Part shown: one piece after another, positions 17,173 to 26,279 of the stretch
How positions within the stretch are numbered: position 1 is the first letter of the stretch
Layout: the number at the start of each line of letters is the position of its first letter
Source: Azotobacter bryophylli
GTDB lineage: Bacteria; Pseudomonadota; Gammaproteobacteria; Pseudomonadales; Pseudomonadaceae
Direction of reading: 5' to 3'
Assembly (NCBI RefSeq): GCF_042643485.1
Contig: NZ_JBHRSJ010000034.1
Span: 434,001-498,000, forward strand
DNA: 64,000 nucleotides
Notes under the pieces: model-generated
The model's database searches: none
Seen by the model: the letters and a program-made list of their open reading frames with translations, nothing else
What the model was told of the DNA's origin: nothing
Program-made: the position numbers and the translations under genes

Positions 17173-18438
17173 GTGAAAACCCAGAAATACTTGTTGTCGA
17201 GTCTGATCGCCTTGGGCTGCGTCGGCAGCTCCAACGCCTTCGCCACCAATGGCTACTTCATGCATGGGTACGGTATCAAAGCCCAGGGCCAGGCCGGGGT
17301 CAGCATCGCCCAGCCGCAGGATGCCCTGGCGGCGGCCAACAACCCTGCCGGCATGGCCTGGATCGGCAACCGCTTCGATGTGGGCGCCACGCTGTTCAAT
17401 CCCGACCGCGAAGCCGAAATCGAGGGAAACCCCGTTCCCGGGGCTAACGGCCACTACCATGGGAACAACCGCAAGTATTTCCTGTTGCCAGAATTCGGTT
17501 TCAGCAAGCAGCTCTCCGACCGTCTGGGCGTCGGCATCGCGGTATACGGCAACGGCGGGATGAATACCGACTACAAGAAGAATCCCTATGGCGCCTACGG
17601 CAGCACGGGGAGTACCGGGGTCGATCTGGCGCAGGTCTTCGTCACGCCATCGGTGGCTTATAAGTTCACCAACCGGCAGTCGTTCGGCATCGGGCTGAAC
17701 CTGGTCGGCCAGCGGTTCGCCGCTAAGGGTCTCGGCGGCTTCGCCCCCTTTTCCAGCGACAGCGGCTCGTTCAACGACCGCAACCATGACGTTTCCTTCG
17801 GCGTGGGCGTGCGCCTGGGCTGGCAGGGACAGGTCACGGACAAACTGACCCTGGGCGTGACCTGGGCTTCCAAGGCCAAGATGTCGAAACTCGACCGATA
17901 TGCCGGTCTCTTCGCCAATGGCGGCAGTTTCGACGTCCCCGAGAATTACGGCGCCGGCCTGGCTTACCGGATCACGCCCGCGTTCACGCTTTCGGCGGAT
18001 GTCCAGCAGATCAAATATGGCCACGTGCGCTCCGTCGGCAACGCGTTCGACATCCAGTCGCTGTTCGCGGGCAATACCTTCGGTTCGAAGAATGGACAGG
18101 GTTTCGGCTGGCGGGATGTGACGGTGTACAAGGTGGGCGCAAGCTATGCCGTGAACTCCCGGCTGACTCTGCGCGGCGGGTTCAGTCACGTCGATCAACC
18201 GGTGCGCAAGGACCAGACCTTCCTGAACATTCTGGCGCCGGGAGTGGTTCAGGATCACCTGAGCCTGGGGCTGACCTGGAGCCCGAGGCCGTCCAACGAG
18301 CTGAGTCTGGCCTATACCCATGCCCTGGAAGACAGCGTGAAAGGACACAACTCCATTCCGCAGGCCTTCGGCGGCGGCGAGGCCAACGTGCGGATGAATC
18401 AGGACATGGTGAGTGCCGCCTATGCCTGGAAATTCTGA
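17173..18438 (+). CDS. FadL/OmpP1-family outer-membrane transporter
   Basis: A 421-residue outer-membrane channel of the FadL group, which imports long-chain fatty acids or aromatic hydrocarbons. The signal peptide ends at SNAFA; the mature protein opens with TNGYFMHGYGIKAQGQAGVSIAQPQDALAAANNPAGMAWIGNRFD, the plug region with the conserved NPA motif. The last strand ends in AYAWKF with the terminal Phe needed for barrel insertion. Translation begins at a GTG (17173) with AGGAG eight bases upstream. The gene is preceded by a long AT-rich inverted repeat and followed by a chemoreceptor remnant. The exact substrate is not evident. Confidence 0.94.
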   Translation: MKTQKYLLSSLIALGCVGSSNAFATNGYFMHGYGIKAQGQAGVSIAQPQDALAAANNPAGMAWIGNRFDVGATLFNPDREAEIEGNPVPGANGHYHGNNRKYFLLPEFGFSKQLSDRLGVGIAVYGNGGMNTDYKKNPYGAYGSTGSTGVDLAQVFVTPSVAYKFTNRQSFGIGLNLVGQRFAAKGLGGFAPFSSDSGSFNDRNHDVSFGVGVRLGWQGQVTDKLTLGVTWASKAKMSKLDRYAGLFANGGSFDVPENYGAGLAYRITPAFTLSADVQQIKYGHVRSVGNAFDIQSLFAGNTFGSKNGQGFGWRDVTVYKVGASYAVNSRLTLRGGFSHVDQPVRKDQTFLNILAPGVVQDHLSLGLTWSPRPSNELSLAYTHALEDSVKGHNSIPQAFGGGEANVRMNQDMVSAAYAWKF

Positions 18439-18468
18439 GGTCTTGGCCTGCTCCTTCGAGCCGGCCCG

Positions 18469-19011
18469 ATGAGGCAGTCGCGGGCGGCGCGGGCGGGCGA
18501 GCACGGGCGCGGGTTCGCCGTGGTGGCCGGGGAGATCCGCACCCTTGCCCAGCGCAGCGCGACGGCGGCCAAGGAGATCAACGAGCTGATCGGCGAGTCG
18601 GTGTCGCGGGTCGATGTCGGCGCGAAGCTGGTCGAGGAAGCGGGCTGCACCATCGGCGAGGCCGTCCGGGAGGTGCAGCGGGTGACCGATCTGATGGGCG
18701 ATATCGCGGCGGCATCGGAAGAGCAGAGCACCGGCATCGGCCAGATCAATGCGGCCGTGGTCCAGCTGGATCGGGTGACGCACCAGAACGCCGTGCTGGT
18801 GGAAGAGGCTTCGGGCGCCGCCCAATCGCTGGTTCGGCAGGCGGAGGCATTGCGTGACGCGGTCGCGGTCTTCCATCTCGGTGGCCATGACGCGGACCTG
18901 CCGTCCGCGGAGCTCGTCGTATCGCCCCGGCCCATCGGCACCGAGGCCGGGCCGGCGATCGCAGATCGCGCACGATCGGGAGCGCTCGAGTCGCAGTGGC
19001 AGGCAGTCTGA
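18469..19011 (+). pseudogene. C-terminal remnant of a methyl-accepting chemotaxis protein
   Basis: The frame reads RAARAGEHGRGFAVVAGEIRTLAQRSATAAKEINELI, the highly conserved hairpin tip of the cytoplasmic signalling domain, followed by the descending helix (ASEEQSTGIGQINAAVVQLDRVTHQNAVLVEEASGAAQSL) with a methylation region. Everything before the tip (ligand domain, transmembrane segments, HAMP, ascending helix) is missing; normally 300 or more residues precede this point. The break occurs exactly 30 bases after the FadL stop codon. A short protein could be made from the ATG at 18469 but would have no sensor or anchor. Confidence 0.75.
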
Positions 19012-19203
19012 TCGCAATCGTGCTCGTCGACGGGGGACGGCCAGGGGTGTCAATACGACCGAGGCCGTCCTGTCAGGCGAGCGACATTTTGTAAGAATGC
19101 ACCGCTATATTCAGGGGAGGCGGCCCGGGCGATGTGATGGGGTCCGGCAGGCGTCCTGCCTGGAAACGGTATTCGGGCCAAGTGAATGACAGGTGGACAA
19201 GCA

Positions 19204-19922
19204 TGCGTTTTCTGAACACCGAGGCGCTCGATCGGCTCGACGCCGATGCCTTCCGACACCAGCAACCCTTTCCCTGGATCAACCCCTGCGGGTTGCTGAC
19301 CGACGAGGGCTTTCGGGCGTTGCGCGAATCCCTGCCGTCCGCCGACCGGTTCGAATCCATCTTCGGCAAGTCGCGCGAGTACGGCCAGCAGCCGCATGAC
19401 CGCCTGTCGCTGTCCTATTGGCCCAAGATGAATCTGTCTCCCGCCTGGCATGAGTTCATGGAGGAGATCAAGGGGCCGGTCTATCACGACTTCATCACCC
19501 GCATGCTGGGCACCCGCGACTACGAGCTGCAATGCCACTGGCACTACACGCCGGCCAGCTGTTCGGTATCGCCGCACTGCGACTCCCTGGCCAAGTACGG
19601 CTCGCACATCTTCTATTTCAATACCGAAGAGGACTGGCGCCCGGAGTGGGGCGGCCAGACCGTGGTGCTGGACGACGGCGGACGCTTCGACTTCCGCAGC
19701 GCGCCCGCGTTCGAGGACTTCGACCGGGCCATCGACTCCACGGCCATGGGCAACTACAGTTTCCTGTTCGTCCGCAACGGCAACTCCTGGCACGGCGTGC
19801 GCGAGATCACCTGCCCGGAAGGGCACTACCGCAAGGTGTTCATCGTCGTGATCCGCAAGCGCCGGACGCCCCTCCAGCGGCTCGTGCACGGTGTCGAGCA
19901 ATGGTACCGGCACTCGGCATGA
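19204..19922 (+). CDS. 2-oxoglutarate/Fe(II)-dependent oxygenase family protein
   Basis: A 239-residue protein with the double-stranded beta-helix signature of 2OG-Fe(II) oxygenases related to prolyl hydroxylases. Iron ligands are His and Asp in SVSPHCDSLAKYGSHIFYF and the distal His in FVRNGNSWHGVREI; the 2OG-binding basic residue is likely within HYRKVFIVVIRK. The WGGQTVVLDDGGRFDF stretch is also a family landmark. It stands beside a GT4 glycosyltransferase and two ELM1-type proteins facing the other way, so hydroxylation of a glycan or lipid component is a reasonable guess. The ATG at 19204 is preferred over earlier in-frame codons, which would add residues with no family match. Confidence 0.85.
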
Positions 19923-20029
19923 CGGGGTGCCGGCCGGGGCTCTCGCGAGGTCTTTGACGGGGCCGGCCGCGCCGTCGCGTGACGGCCGTCTGGCGTCCAG
20001 GCGACGCCCGAACCCTCAAGGACTAGGGC

Positions 20030-21319
20030 TCAGCGCCTCGCCTGGGGCTGGCAGGCCGTCACTTCGGAGGGCGCGCGCCGCTGGCCGAACAGCAAATCCA
20101 GATACCGTTCGGCACTGCGTTCCTGACTGAAGTAGGCGCCACGCCGGCGCAGGGCATCGGCATTGGCTCGCGGCGTGTCGAGCGCACGCAGCATCGCGGC
20201 GGACAACGCCGCGGCATCCTTCACCGGCACCAGCTCCCCCAGTCGTCCGCCTTCCAGAATCTCGGCCGGGCCGCTGGGGCAGTCCGTGCTGACGACCGGG
20301 CAGCCGGAGGCCATGGCTTCGATCAGGACGTTCCCGAGCCCTTCGTAGTCCGAGGACAGCACGAACAGGGAGGCACGGGCGAAGGCCGCGTAGGGATTGG
20401 TCACGAAGCCGGGCAGCGCCACGTCCTCGCCGAGGTCGAGTTCCGCGATCAGGGCTTCGAGCTGCGGCCGCAGCCGGCCTTCGCCGAGGATCAGCAGGCG
20501 CGCGGGCCGCTGCCGGCGCAGCAGCGCGAAGGCCTGCAGCAGGAGCGGGAAATTCTTCTGGGGCGCCAGCCGTCCGGTGGCGACGATCACCGGTGCCGCG
20601 CCGCCGTCGGCCAGCCAGGGGTGCGGCGCCGCTTCCCCGGCTCGCGCCGCCAGATCGGACTTGATCACCGGGTTGTAGACGGTGGCGATGCGGCTGCGCG
20701 CCAGCCCGGTAACGGCGCTGAGGTCGTCCGCGACGCCGTCGGAAACCGCCAGGACAACATCGGCCCGGGCGTAGACCTGCCCGATCAGTGGCAGCCGCGC
20801 TAGCCACTGGGCGCCGCCGATGCCGGTTCTGGTGTTCTTGGGCGACAGGGCGTTGTGTTCGGTGACCATGACCCGGGTCGGCACGCCGGCCAGCCGTCTG
20901 GCCCACACGGCGTTCAGATTGCAGTAGGTGTTGGCGGCGATCAGCGCCCCCGGGCGCCGTGCGCGCAGGTAGCGGACCAGCGAGGGCAGACGGGACAGTT
21001 GCCGGCCGGGCTTGCGCCCCAGCAGTACGGTCCAGGCCAGCGTTTTCCACTCCGCGGGCCTCGTCGCCCGCAGGGCCTGCAGACGGCCGAGCAGCGGGCC
21101 GGTCGGCTCGAGCACCCGCAGGCGCACGCCTTCGGGCAGGTGATCCCGATAGATGCCGTCGTCCCGGCTCACCAGCAGATCGACCGCGTGGCCGCGAGCC
21201 ATGAACGCTTCCGCCAGGTTCAGCATGACCCGCTCCATGCCGCCGTCGGAAAGGTCGGGCATGTACAGGGCTATCGGTGGTGACGCCGTGTCGTCCGCCG
21301 CGATGGGGCGAGCGTTCAT
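20030..21319 (-). CDS. Glycosyltransferase family 4 (GT-B fold)
   Basis: A 429-residue retaining glycosyltransferase. The N-terminal Rossmann lobe begins with IALYMPDLSDGGMERVMLNLAEAF, giving the GGMERV acceptor-side motif common in lipopolysaccharide and capsule GT4 enzymes. The C-terminal lobe has VIVATGRLAPQKNFPLLLQAFALL and the nucleotide-sugar EX7E site in SSDYEGLGNVLIEAMASGCPVVSTDCPSGPAEIL. GGGGAGG lies eight bases before the ATG at 21319, which is therefore preferred over 21352. It is the last gene of a three-gene minus-strand unit with the two ELM1-type genes, 105 bases downstream of the nearer one. The donor sugar is unknown. Confidence 0.94.
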   Translation of the reverse strand: MNARPIAADDTASPPIALYMPDLSDGGMERVMLNLAEAFMARGHAVDLLVSRDDGIYRDHLPEGVRLRVLEPTGPLLGRLQALRATRPAEWKTLAWTVLLGRKPGRQLSRLPSLVRYLRARRPGALIAANTYCNLNAVWARRLAGVPTRVMVTEHNALSPKNTRTGIGGAQWLARLPLIGQVYARADVVLAVSDGVADDLSAVTGLARSRIATVYNPVIKSDLAARAGEAAPHPWLADGGAAPVIVATGRLAPQKNFPLLLQAFALLRRQRPARLLILGEGRLRPQLEALIAELDLGEDVALPGFVTNPYAAFARASLFVLSSDYEGLGNVLIEAMASGCPVVSTDCPSGPAEILEGGRLGELVPVKDAAALSAAMLRALDTPRANADALRRRGAYFSQERSAERYLDLLFGQRRAPSEVTACQPQARR

Positions 21320-21424
21320 CGCGCAGGCCTCCCCGACTCCAAAGGCGGTCATGGCGATCTCCGGATGGCAGGCGATGCCCGCCGACTTTTGGCGCGACTG
21401 GCGCTTCGGGAGGGCGAGCGCATC

Positions 21425-23695
21425 TCAGGTCCGCACCGGCCGCTCGGCCGCCATGAGTTCCCGGATCGCCTGCAGAGCCCGTTCGCGGGAAGCGGCGAAC
21501 AGCTCGGGGGAGAGTTTCGGCGGGCTGTCCAGCCCGTCCGGTAGGGGGGGTACTCCCAGGGTCCGGTGCACCTCGCCGAACAGCGGCTCGCGGGTGATCC
21601 TGCCGTTCTCGACGAGTCGGTCGTAGAGGCGTTCGAGCCGGCCCGCGGGCTGCTGCGCATCCCGGCTGGGGAAGACGCCCAGCCAGCCTTCCACCTTGTG
21701 TTGCAGGAACTGCAGCGGATGTCGGTGCACCGGCAGGGGATACAGGGCGACCGGCCGGCCGGTCAAGCAGGCCTCGGTGAGCATGGAGACGCTGTCGCAG
21801 GTCACGATGAAGGCGTCGGCCAGCGCCAGCAGGGCGTGGTGGGGATTGTCCTCGTCGCTGCCGAAGCGGTAGCTCCACGACGGCACGTCCAACGCGTCCA
21901 GCAGTGCCTTGGTCGCGACGTTGCCGGTGCGCGGGCTGGTCGAGATCAGCAGCGAGCCGCCCCGCGCCCGCGCCGCGGCGCTGGCTTCCCGGCCCAGGGC
22001 CCGGGCCGAGCCCGGGTGGAGCCAGTAGGGCAGACTGCTGCCGCCCACCAGCATGGCGATCCAGGGCCGCGGCAGATGGGCGAAGCGCTGCCGCCAGCGT
22101 TCCAGCTCCTGCTCGTCCAGCGGGTGCTCGACGATGAAGGGGGCGGGCAGGGCGACCACGTTGCGGCTATTCAGCGGCAGGGCATGCTGCGGGGTATTGA
22201 GCACCAGGTCGAAGCGCGACAGCGGCATGCGCGGCCGTCCCAGCAGCACCGAGCGGGTGCCTTCCCCGGCCTTCCGCTGGATCGCGCAGGCCAGGGGGGC
22301 CGTGCGCCGTCCCGCGCTGAGGATCAGATCCGGCCAGGGCGGTCCCAGCGATTCGATGGGGGTCGAATGCGGCTTGATTTCATAGGGCCAGCCGAGGCCC
22401 TCGGCCATGTCCAGCAGCTGGGCGTAGTCGCCGGCATTCTGGCCCTGCAGCACCCAGACCCTGGGCGGCTCCCGGTGCTGGCCGGCGTCCGAGCGGTAAC
22501 GCCGGGGGCTGCCGTCGCGCTCCGTGCAGTCGAGCTGCCAGCTGCGGTCCGGGTAGCGCCGGGCGATGCGGCGCAACAGCGCCCGCCAGTCCTCCAGGGT
22601 GGCGATCAGCGAGCCGGCGGGGCCCGGCGCCGCCTTCACCAGAACCGTGCGGCGGCCGAGCTGGAACAGACGTTCGAGCAGCCAGGGGAGATCTTCCGGC
22701 GGCAGTCGCTCCAGGCCGTTGACGGCGATGGCGTCCTGCTGCGGCAGATCCGCCTGGCGCAACTGCGCCAGGGACCAGCGGGTGGCGGCCTGCGTGCCGG
22801 TATCTTCCTGGCGCCATGCGCCGACCAGCGCCAGCCGTCGGTCGCCGGGCTCCAGCCACTCGCGGACGAAATGCTCCGGCAGCGTCTGCGGCTCCCCGGC
22901 TTCCCGGGCGCAGGCCGGCAGGAAGCCGGGGCTGGGGCTGGCCGCGCTGTAGACCTCGTAGCCTTCCCGGTCGGCCGCCAGTTCCAGGCTGTGGAAGACC
23001 TCGGCAACGGGGTTGAAATGATAGGAATAGCGTTCGGGCGTGGGCTGCCAGGGCTGCAGGGCACGGTTGGCGTAGTGCAGGAGGCGGGTCCGGCCGGGCC
23101 GGTATCCCTGGTCGCGGGCATGCCAGCGGCAATCGAGGGCGCCCCAGCGTCCGGGCTCGGCGGCTGCCTGATCCTGCAGCGCCTGCGGCGCCAGGCGCTG
23201 CACCCGGTCGAGGCTCCAGCAATCGGCCATGCGCGCGCAGTCGATCAGCATCACCTCGGTGTCGATGGGCGAGGGCGACAGGTAGCCATGTCCGTCCATC
23301 GGCAGGTCGAACAGCTCGGCGGGATCGGCGAAGTAGATCTGGCCGACCTCGTTGTACAGCGCCCGCCCGCGGCGCCCGGCCAGTTCCGGCACGGCGAAGC
23401 GGTCGTTGCCGAAGCCGTCGTGCTTCTCCGACGCCGGGAGACAGGCGATGGGATGGATCTCGTAACGCCGGTCCGGATTGCGCACCCGCTGCAGGGCATA
23501 GAAGAACACCCGCTCGGCGCGGTGATGTTCCGGCCGGGTGGCGAGGAAGATGCGCACCGCCGGCATCGCCGGGGCGCCCTTGCGGGCTTCCAGCACGACG
23601 GGCGCCGTGCCGGGCTCCGGCCTGAATCCGTCCAGTTCGGAACGGGGCGACCCGAGCGTGGGGCGCAGCAGGCATTCTTCGACCGGTAGACTCAT
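21425..23695 (-). CDS. ELM1/GtrOC1-type putative glycosyltransferase fusion protein, copy 2
   Basis: A 756-residue multidomain protein. Residues ~35-270 resemble a GT8-like sugar transferase lobe (VRIFLATRPEHHRAERVFFYAL, NEVGQIYFADPAELFDLPM, VMLIDCARMADCW, LLHYANRALQPW). Residues ~275-385 look like a degraded methyltransferase-type segment (DAIAVNGLERLPPEDLPWLLERLF). Residues ~390-690 are the ELM1 domain (VWVLQGQNAGDYAQLLDMAEGLGWPYEIK, LVGGSSLPYWL, SLLISTSPRTGN, FIVTCDSVSMLTEAC). The expected Asp-x-Asp metal site in the first lobe is Glu-Val-Gly at 116-118, so that lobe may be inactive. The ATG at 23695 overlaps the stop codon of the upstream copy (ATGA), giving translational coupling. Substrate and role are unknown; a surface glycan is likely from its neighbours. 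Confidence 0.85.
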   Translation of the reverse strand: MSLPVEECLLRPTLGSPRSELDGFRPEPGTAPVVLEARKGAPAMPAVRIFLATRPEHHRAERVFFYALQRVRNPDRRYEIHPIACLPASEKHDGFGNDRFAVPELAGRRGRALYNEVGQIYFADPAELFDLPMDGHGYLSPSPIDTEVMLIDCARMADCWSLDRVQRLAPQALQDQAAAEPGRWGALDCRWHARDQGYRPGRTRLLHYANRALQPWQPTPERYSYHFNPVAEVFHSLELAADREGYEVYSAASPSPGFLPACAREAGEPQTLPEHFVREWLEPGDRRLALVGAWRQEDTGTQAATRWSLAQLRQADLPQQDAIAVNGLERLPPEDLPWLLERLFQLGRRTVLVKAAPGPAGSLIATLEDWRALLRRIARRYPDRSWQLDCTERDGSPRRYRSDAGQHREPPRVWVLQGQNAGDYAQLLDMAEGLGWPYEIKPHSTPIESLGPPWPDLILSAGRRTAPLACAIQRKAGEGTRSVLLGRPRMPLSRFDLVLNTPQHALPLNSRNVVALPAPFIVEHPLDEQELERWRQRFAHLPRPWIAMLVGGSSLPYWLHPGSARALGREASAAARARGGSLLISTSPRTGNVATKALLDALDVPSWSYRFGSDEDNPHHALLALADAFIVTCDSVSMLTEACLTGRPVALYPLPVHRHPLQFLQHKVEGWLGVFPSRDAQQPAGRLERLYDRLVENGRITREPLFGEVHRTLGVPPLPDGLDSPPKLSPELFAASRERALQAIRELMAAERPVRT

Positions 23696-25980
23696 ACATG
23701 CTCCCATGCAGGATGCGGCTGGCCGACGCCCTCGACAGGCTGCCGGCCGGGCAAGGTTTCTTTCTGCCGTGCGGGCCTTTCCGCCGCCATCAGCTCGCGG
23801 ATGGCCCGGATGGCGCGTTCGCGGGAGGCGGCGAGCAACTCGGGGGTGATGCCGGGCAGCTGATCCAGCCCCGTCGGCAAGGGCGCGATCCCCAGGGCCA
23901 GATGCACCTGGTCGAAGCGCCGCTCGCGGTTGATCCAGCCCGCCTCGACGAGCCTGTCGTAGAGCCTGCCCAGGGTCCGCTGCCGCAGCCGCGCGGCGCC
24001 GCCGGTCGGCTCCGGGCCGATGACGCCCGCCCAGTGCTCGAGCGCATTCAGCAGCCAGCCCAGCGGTCTGCGCGATGCCGGCAGGGGTAGCGTGGCCACC
24101 CGCCGGCCGGTCATGCAGGCTTCGGTCATCATGGACACGCTCTCGCCGGTCACGATGAAGGCATCGGCCAGCGCCAGCAGCGCCGGGTAGGGATTGTCGC
24201 CGGTATCGGCGTAGCGATAGCTCCAGCAGGGCGCATCGATGGCTTCCAGCAGCGCATCGGCCGCCTTGTCCGCGGTGCGCGGGCTGGTCGACACCAGCAG
24301 CGAGCCGCCGCGGGCGCTGGCCGCGGCACTGACCTCGCGGCCCAGGGCCGCCGCGGTCCGCTCGTCGAGCCGGTAGGGCTTGCTGGAGCCGCCGACCAGC
24401 AGCGCGATCCAGGGCCGAGGCAGATGGGCGAAGCGCTGCCGCCAGGCCTCCAGCTTCGCCGGGTCGAGCTGGCGTTCGTTGGTGAAGGGGGCCGGCAGGT
24501 CGACCACGTTCCGCCGCAGCGGCAATCCGTACTGGGGCGTCGTCACCACCAGGTCGAAGTGCGACAGCGGCGCGAACGGCCGCCCCAGCACCACCAGGCG
24601 GGTATGCCCCGCCGAGCGGTGCCTGATCCGGCGGGCCACCAGCGACGACAGCCAGCCCACGCTGATCAGCAGATCCGGCCAGGCGTTGGTCGGCTCCGTC
24701 AGGCAGGCGCGTAGCGGTTTGATTTCATAAGGCCAGCCCAGGGCCTCGACCAGATCGAGCAGTTGCGCGTTGTCGCCGGAATGGATGCCGCGCAGCACCC
24801 AGACCTTCGGCGGCTCGGCTTCGTTCTTGGTGCGCCGGAAGAAGTCGGCCCGGTAGCTCTGCATCCGTCCCTCGCGGTCCGGACAGTCGAGCTGCCAGCT
24901 GCGCTCCGGATAGCGCAGCGCCACCCGCCGCAGCAGCGCCAGCCAGCCGGCCTGGCTGTCGATCATCGAGCCGCGCGGCCCCAGGGCCGCCCTGACCAGG
25001 ACCTGCTGGCGGCCGAGCCGGAACAGACGATCCAGCAGCCAGGGAATGTCTTCCGCCGGCAGGCGTTCGAGGCCGCTCACGGCGATCGAGTCCCGGACCG
25101 GCAGGTAGTCGCGACGCAGCTGTTCGGGCGACCAGCGGGCAACCAGACGCTCGCCGCCGTCGCTCCAGGCCTCGATCAGGAGCGCTTCCGAGCGGCAGGC
25201 GAGGGCGAAGCCGGGACTGGGATGGCGCACCGTGTAGATGTCGTAGCCTGCCCGGTCGGCAGCCTGTTCCAGGCTGTGGAAATATTCGGCATGGGGGTTG
25301 ATGTGATACGAGCGGCGCTCGGGCGAGGGGCGCCAGGGCTGCAGGTTCCGGGACCTGTAATGCAGCAGCTTGGAGCGCTCGGGGAGGTATTCCAGGTCGC
25401 GGGCATGCCAGAGCGGGTCGAGCTCGCCCCAGCGCCCCGGCTCGGCGTTGGCCTGCGCCTGCAGGGCCTTGCCGGCGCCGCGGCGGGCACTGGCGAGATT
25501 CCAGCAGGGGGCCATGCGCGCGCAGTCGATCAGCATCACCGTCGTCTCCTCGGGGTGCAGCGCCAGGTAGCCATGCTCGCCCATGGGCTGATCGAACAGC
25601 TCGGCCGGGTCGGCCAGATAGATCTGCCCGACCTCGTTGTAGATCGCCCGCCCATGGCGCCCGGCCAGCTCCGGCACGGCGAAGCGGCCGTTGGCGAGAC
25701 CGGTCAGTCGATAGACCTCGTAGCGCCGGTCCGGGTTGCGCACCTGCAGCAGGGAATAGAAAAAGACCCGCTCGGCCCGGTACTGCTCGGGCCGGGTGCC
25801 GAGGAAGATCCGTACCGCCGGCGCCGCCTGGGCATCCGGTCGGGCTTCCAGTACCACGGGCGCGACGTTCGGCACCGCCGTCAGCGACTCGCCGGCATCC
25901 TTGCCACGGCCATCGAAACCGACGCCCACCCGGAGGAAGGGAAAAATCCGCCAATCGTGCGTCTTGTCCAGGCAAAACAT
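23692..25980 (-). CDS. ELM1/GtrOC1-type putative glycosyltransferase fusion protein, copy 1
   Basis: A 762-residue paralog of the next gene, with the same three-part plan: GT8-like lobe (VRIFLGTRPEQYRAERVFFYSL, NEVGQIYLADPAELFDQPM, SKLLHYRSRNLQPW), methyltransferase-like middle (DSIAVSGLERLPAEDIPWLLDRLF) and ELM1 domain (VWVLRGIHSGDNAQLLDLVEALGWPYEIK, LLVGGSSKPYRL, SLLVSTSPRTAD, FIVTGESVSMMTEAC). It too has Glu116-Val-Gly118 instead of a DxD site. The N-terminal ~35 residues (MFCLDKTHDWRIFPFLRVGV) differ from copy 2 and lack a signal peptide. The ATG at 25980 is the start because similarity to copy 2 begins shortly after and a 5' hairpin precedes it. The two copies are well diverged, so the duplication is not recent. 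Confidence 0.85.
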   Translation of the reverse strand: MFCLDKTHDWRIFPFLRVGVGFDGRGKDAGESLTAVPNVAPVVLEARPDAQAAPAVRIFLGTRPEQYRAERVFFYSLLQVRNPDRRYEVYRLTGLANGRFAVPELAGRHGRAIYNEVGQIYLADPAELFDQPMGEHGYLALHPEETTVMLIDCARMAPCWNLASARRGAGKALQAQANAEPGRWGELDPLWHARDLEYLPERSKLLHYRSRNLQPWRPSPERRSYHINPHAEYFHSLEQAADRAGYDIYTVRHPSPGFALACRSEALLIEAWSDGGERLVARWSPEQLRRDYLPVRDSIAVSGLERLPAEDIPWLLDRLFRLGRQQVLVRAALGPRGSMIDSQAGWLALLRRVALRYPERSWQLDCPDREGRMQSYRADFFRRTKNEAEPPKVWVLRGIHSGDNAQLLDLVEALGWPYEIKPLRACLTEPTNAWPDLLISVGWLSSLVARRIRHRSAGHTRLVVLGRPFAPLSHFDLVVTTPQYGLPLRRNVVDLPAPFTNERQLDPAKLEAWRQRFAHLPRPWIALLVGGSSKPYRLDERTAAALGREVSAAASARGGSLLVSTSPRTADKAADALLEAIDAPCWSYRYADTGDNPYPALLALADAFIVTGESVSMMTEACMTGRRVATLPLPASRRPLGWLLNALEHWAGVIGPEPTGGAARLRQRTLGRLYDRLVEAGWINRERRFDQVHLALGIAPLPTGLDQLPGITPELLAASRERAIRAIRELMAAERPARQKETLPGRQPVEGVGQPHPAWEHV

Positions 25981-26004
25981 GGTCTCTACCTCACATCCGG
26001 GGTC

Positions 26005-26022
26005 ATGGGCCGAGCGGCCCAT
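26005..26022 (-). promoter_or_regulatory. Leader hairpin before the ELM1 pair
   Basis: ATGGGCC (26005-26011), a GAGC loop and GGCCCAT (26016-26022) make a perfect 7-bp stem that ends 24 bases before the ATG at 25980. There is no T-run, so a role in mRNA stability or translation is more likely than termination. The remainder of the 299-bp spacer to the cadA stop shows nothing else. Confidence 0.35.
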
Positions 26023-26279
26023 ATCCCTCGGGCCGCATTCGGATGGCCCGGAGGATAAGAGGGGGACTGTTAAAGCCTCGTCAGCCGCAGATGAAGAATT
26101 TGTTGCCGAACTCCTTGGAACCGACGGATTGGCACGAGCGGCGAGCGATGGCCGACGGCGGGGGGAAGAGCGGGAGGTGGGGCGGCTGGCAGGGGGAAAT
26201 GGCCGGGCCGGATCGATCTTCGCCGCGGACCGGCAGGGGCGGGGCGGCGCCTTCCCGCCCCGGTCGCCCGGAGGTTTCG

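Noticed and set aside
21566..23689. 707-codon plus-strand frame opposite the ELM1 copy 2 gene
   Set aside because: Its composition (Gly, Arg, Gln, His) mirrors the opposite gene and it shows no domain; treated as an antisense shadow.
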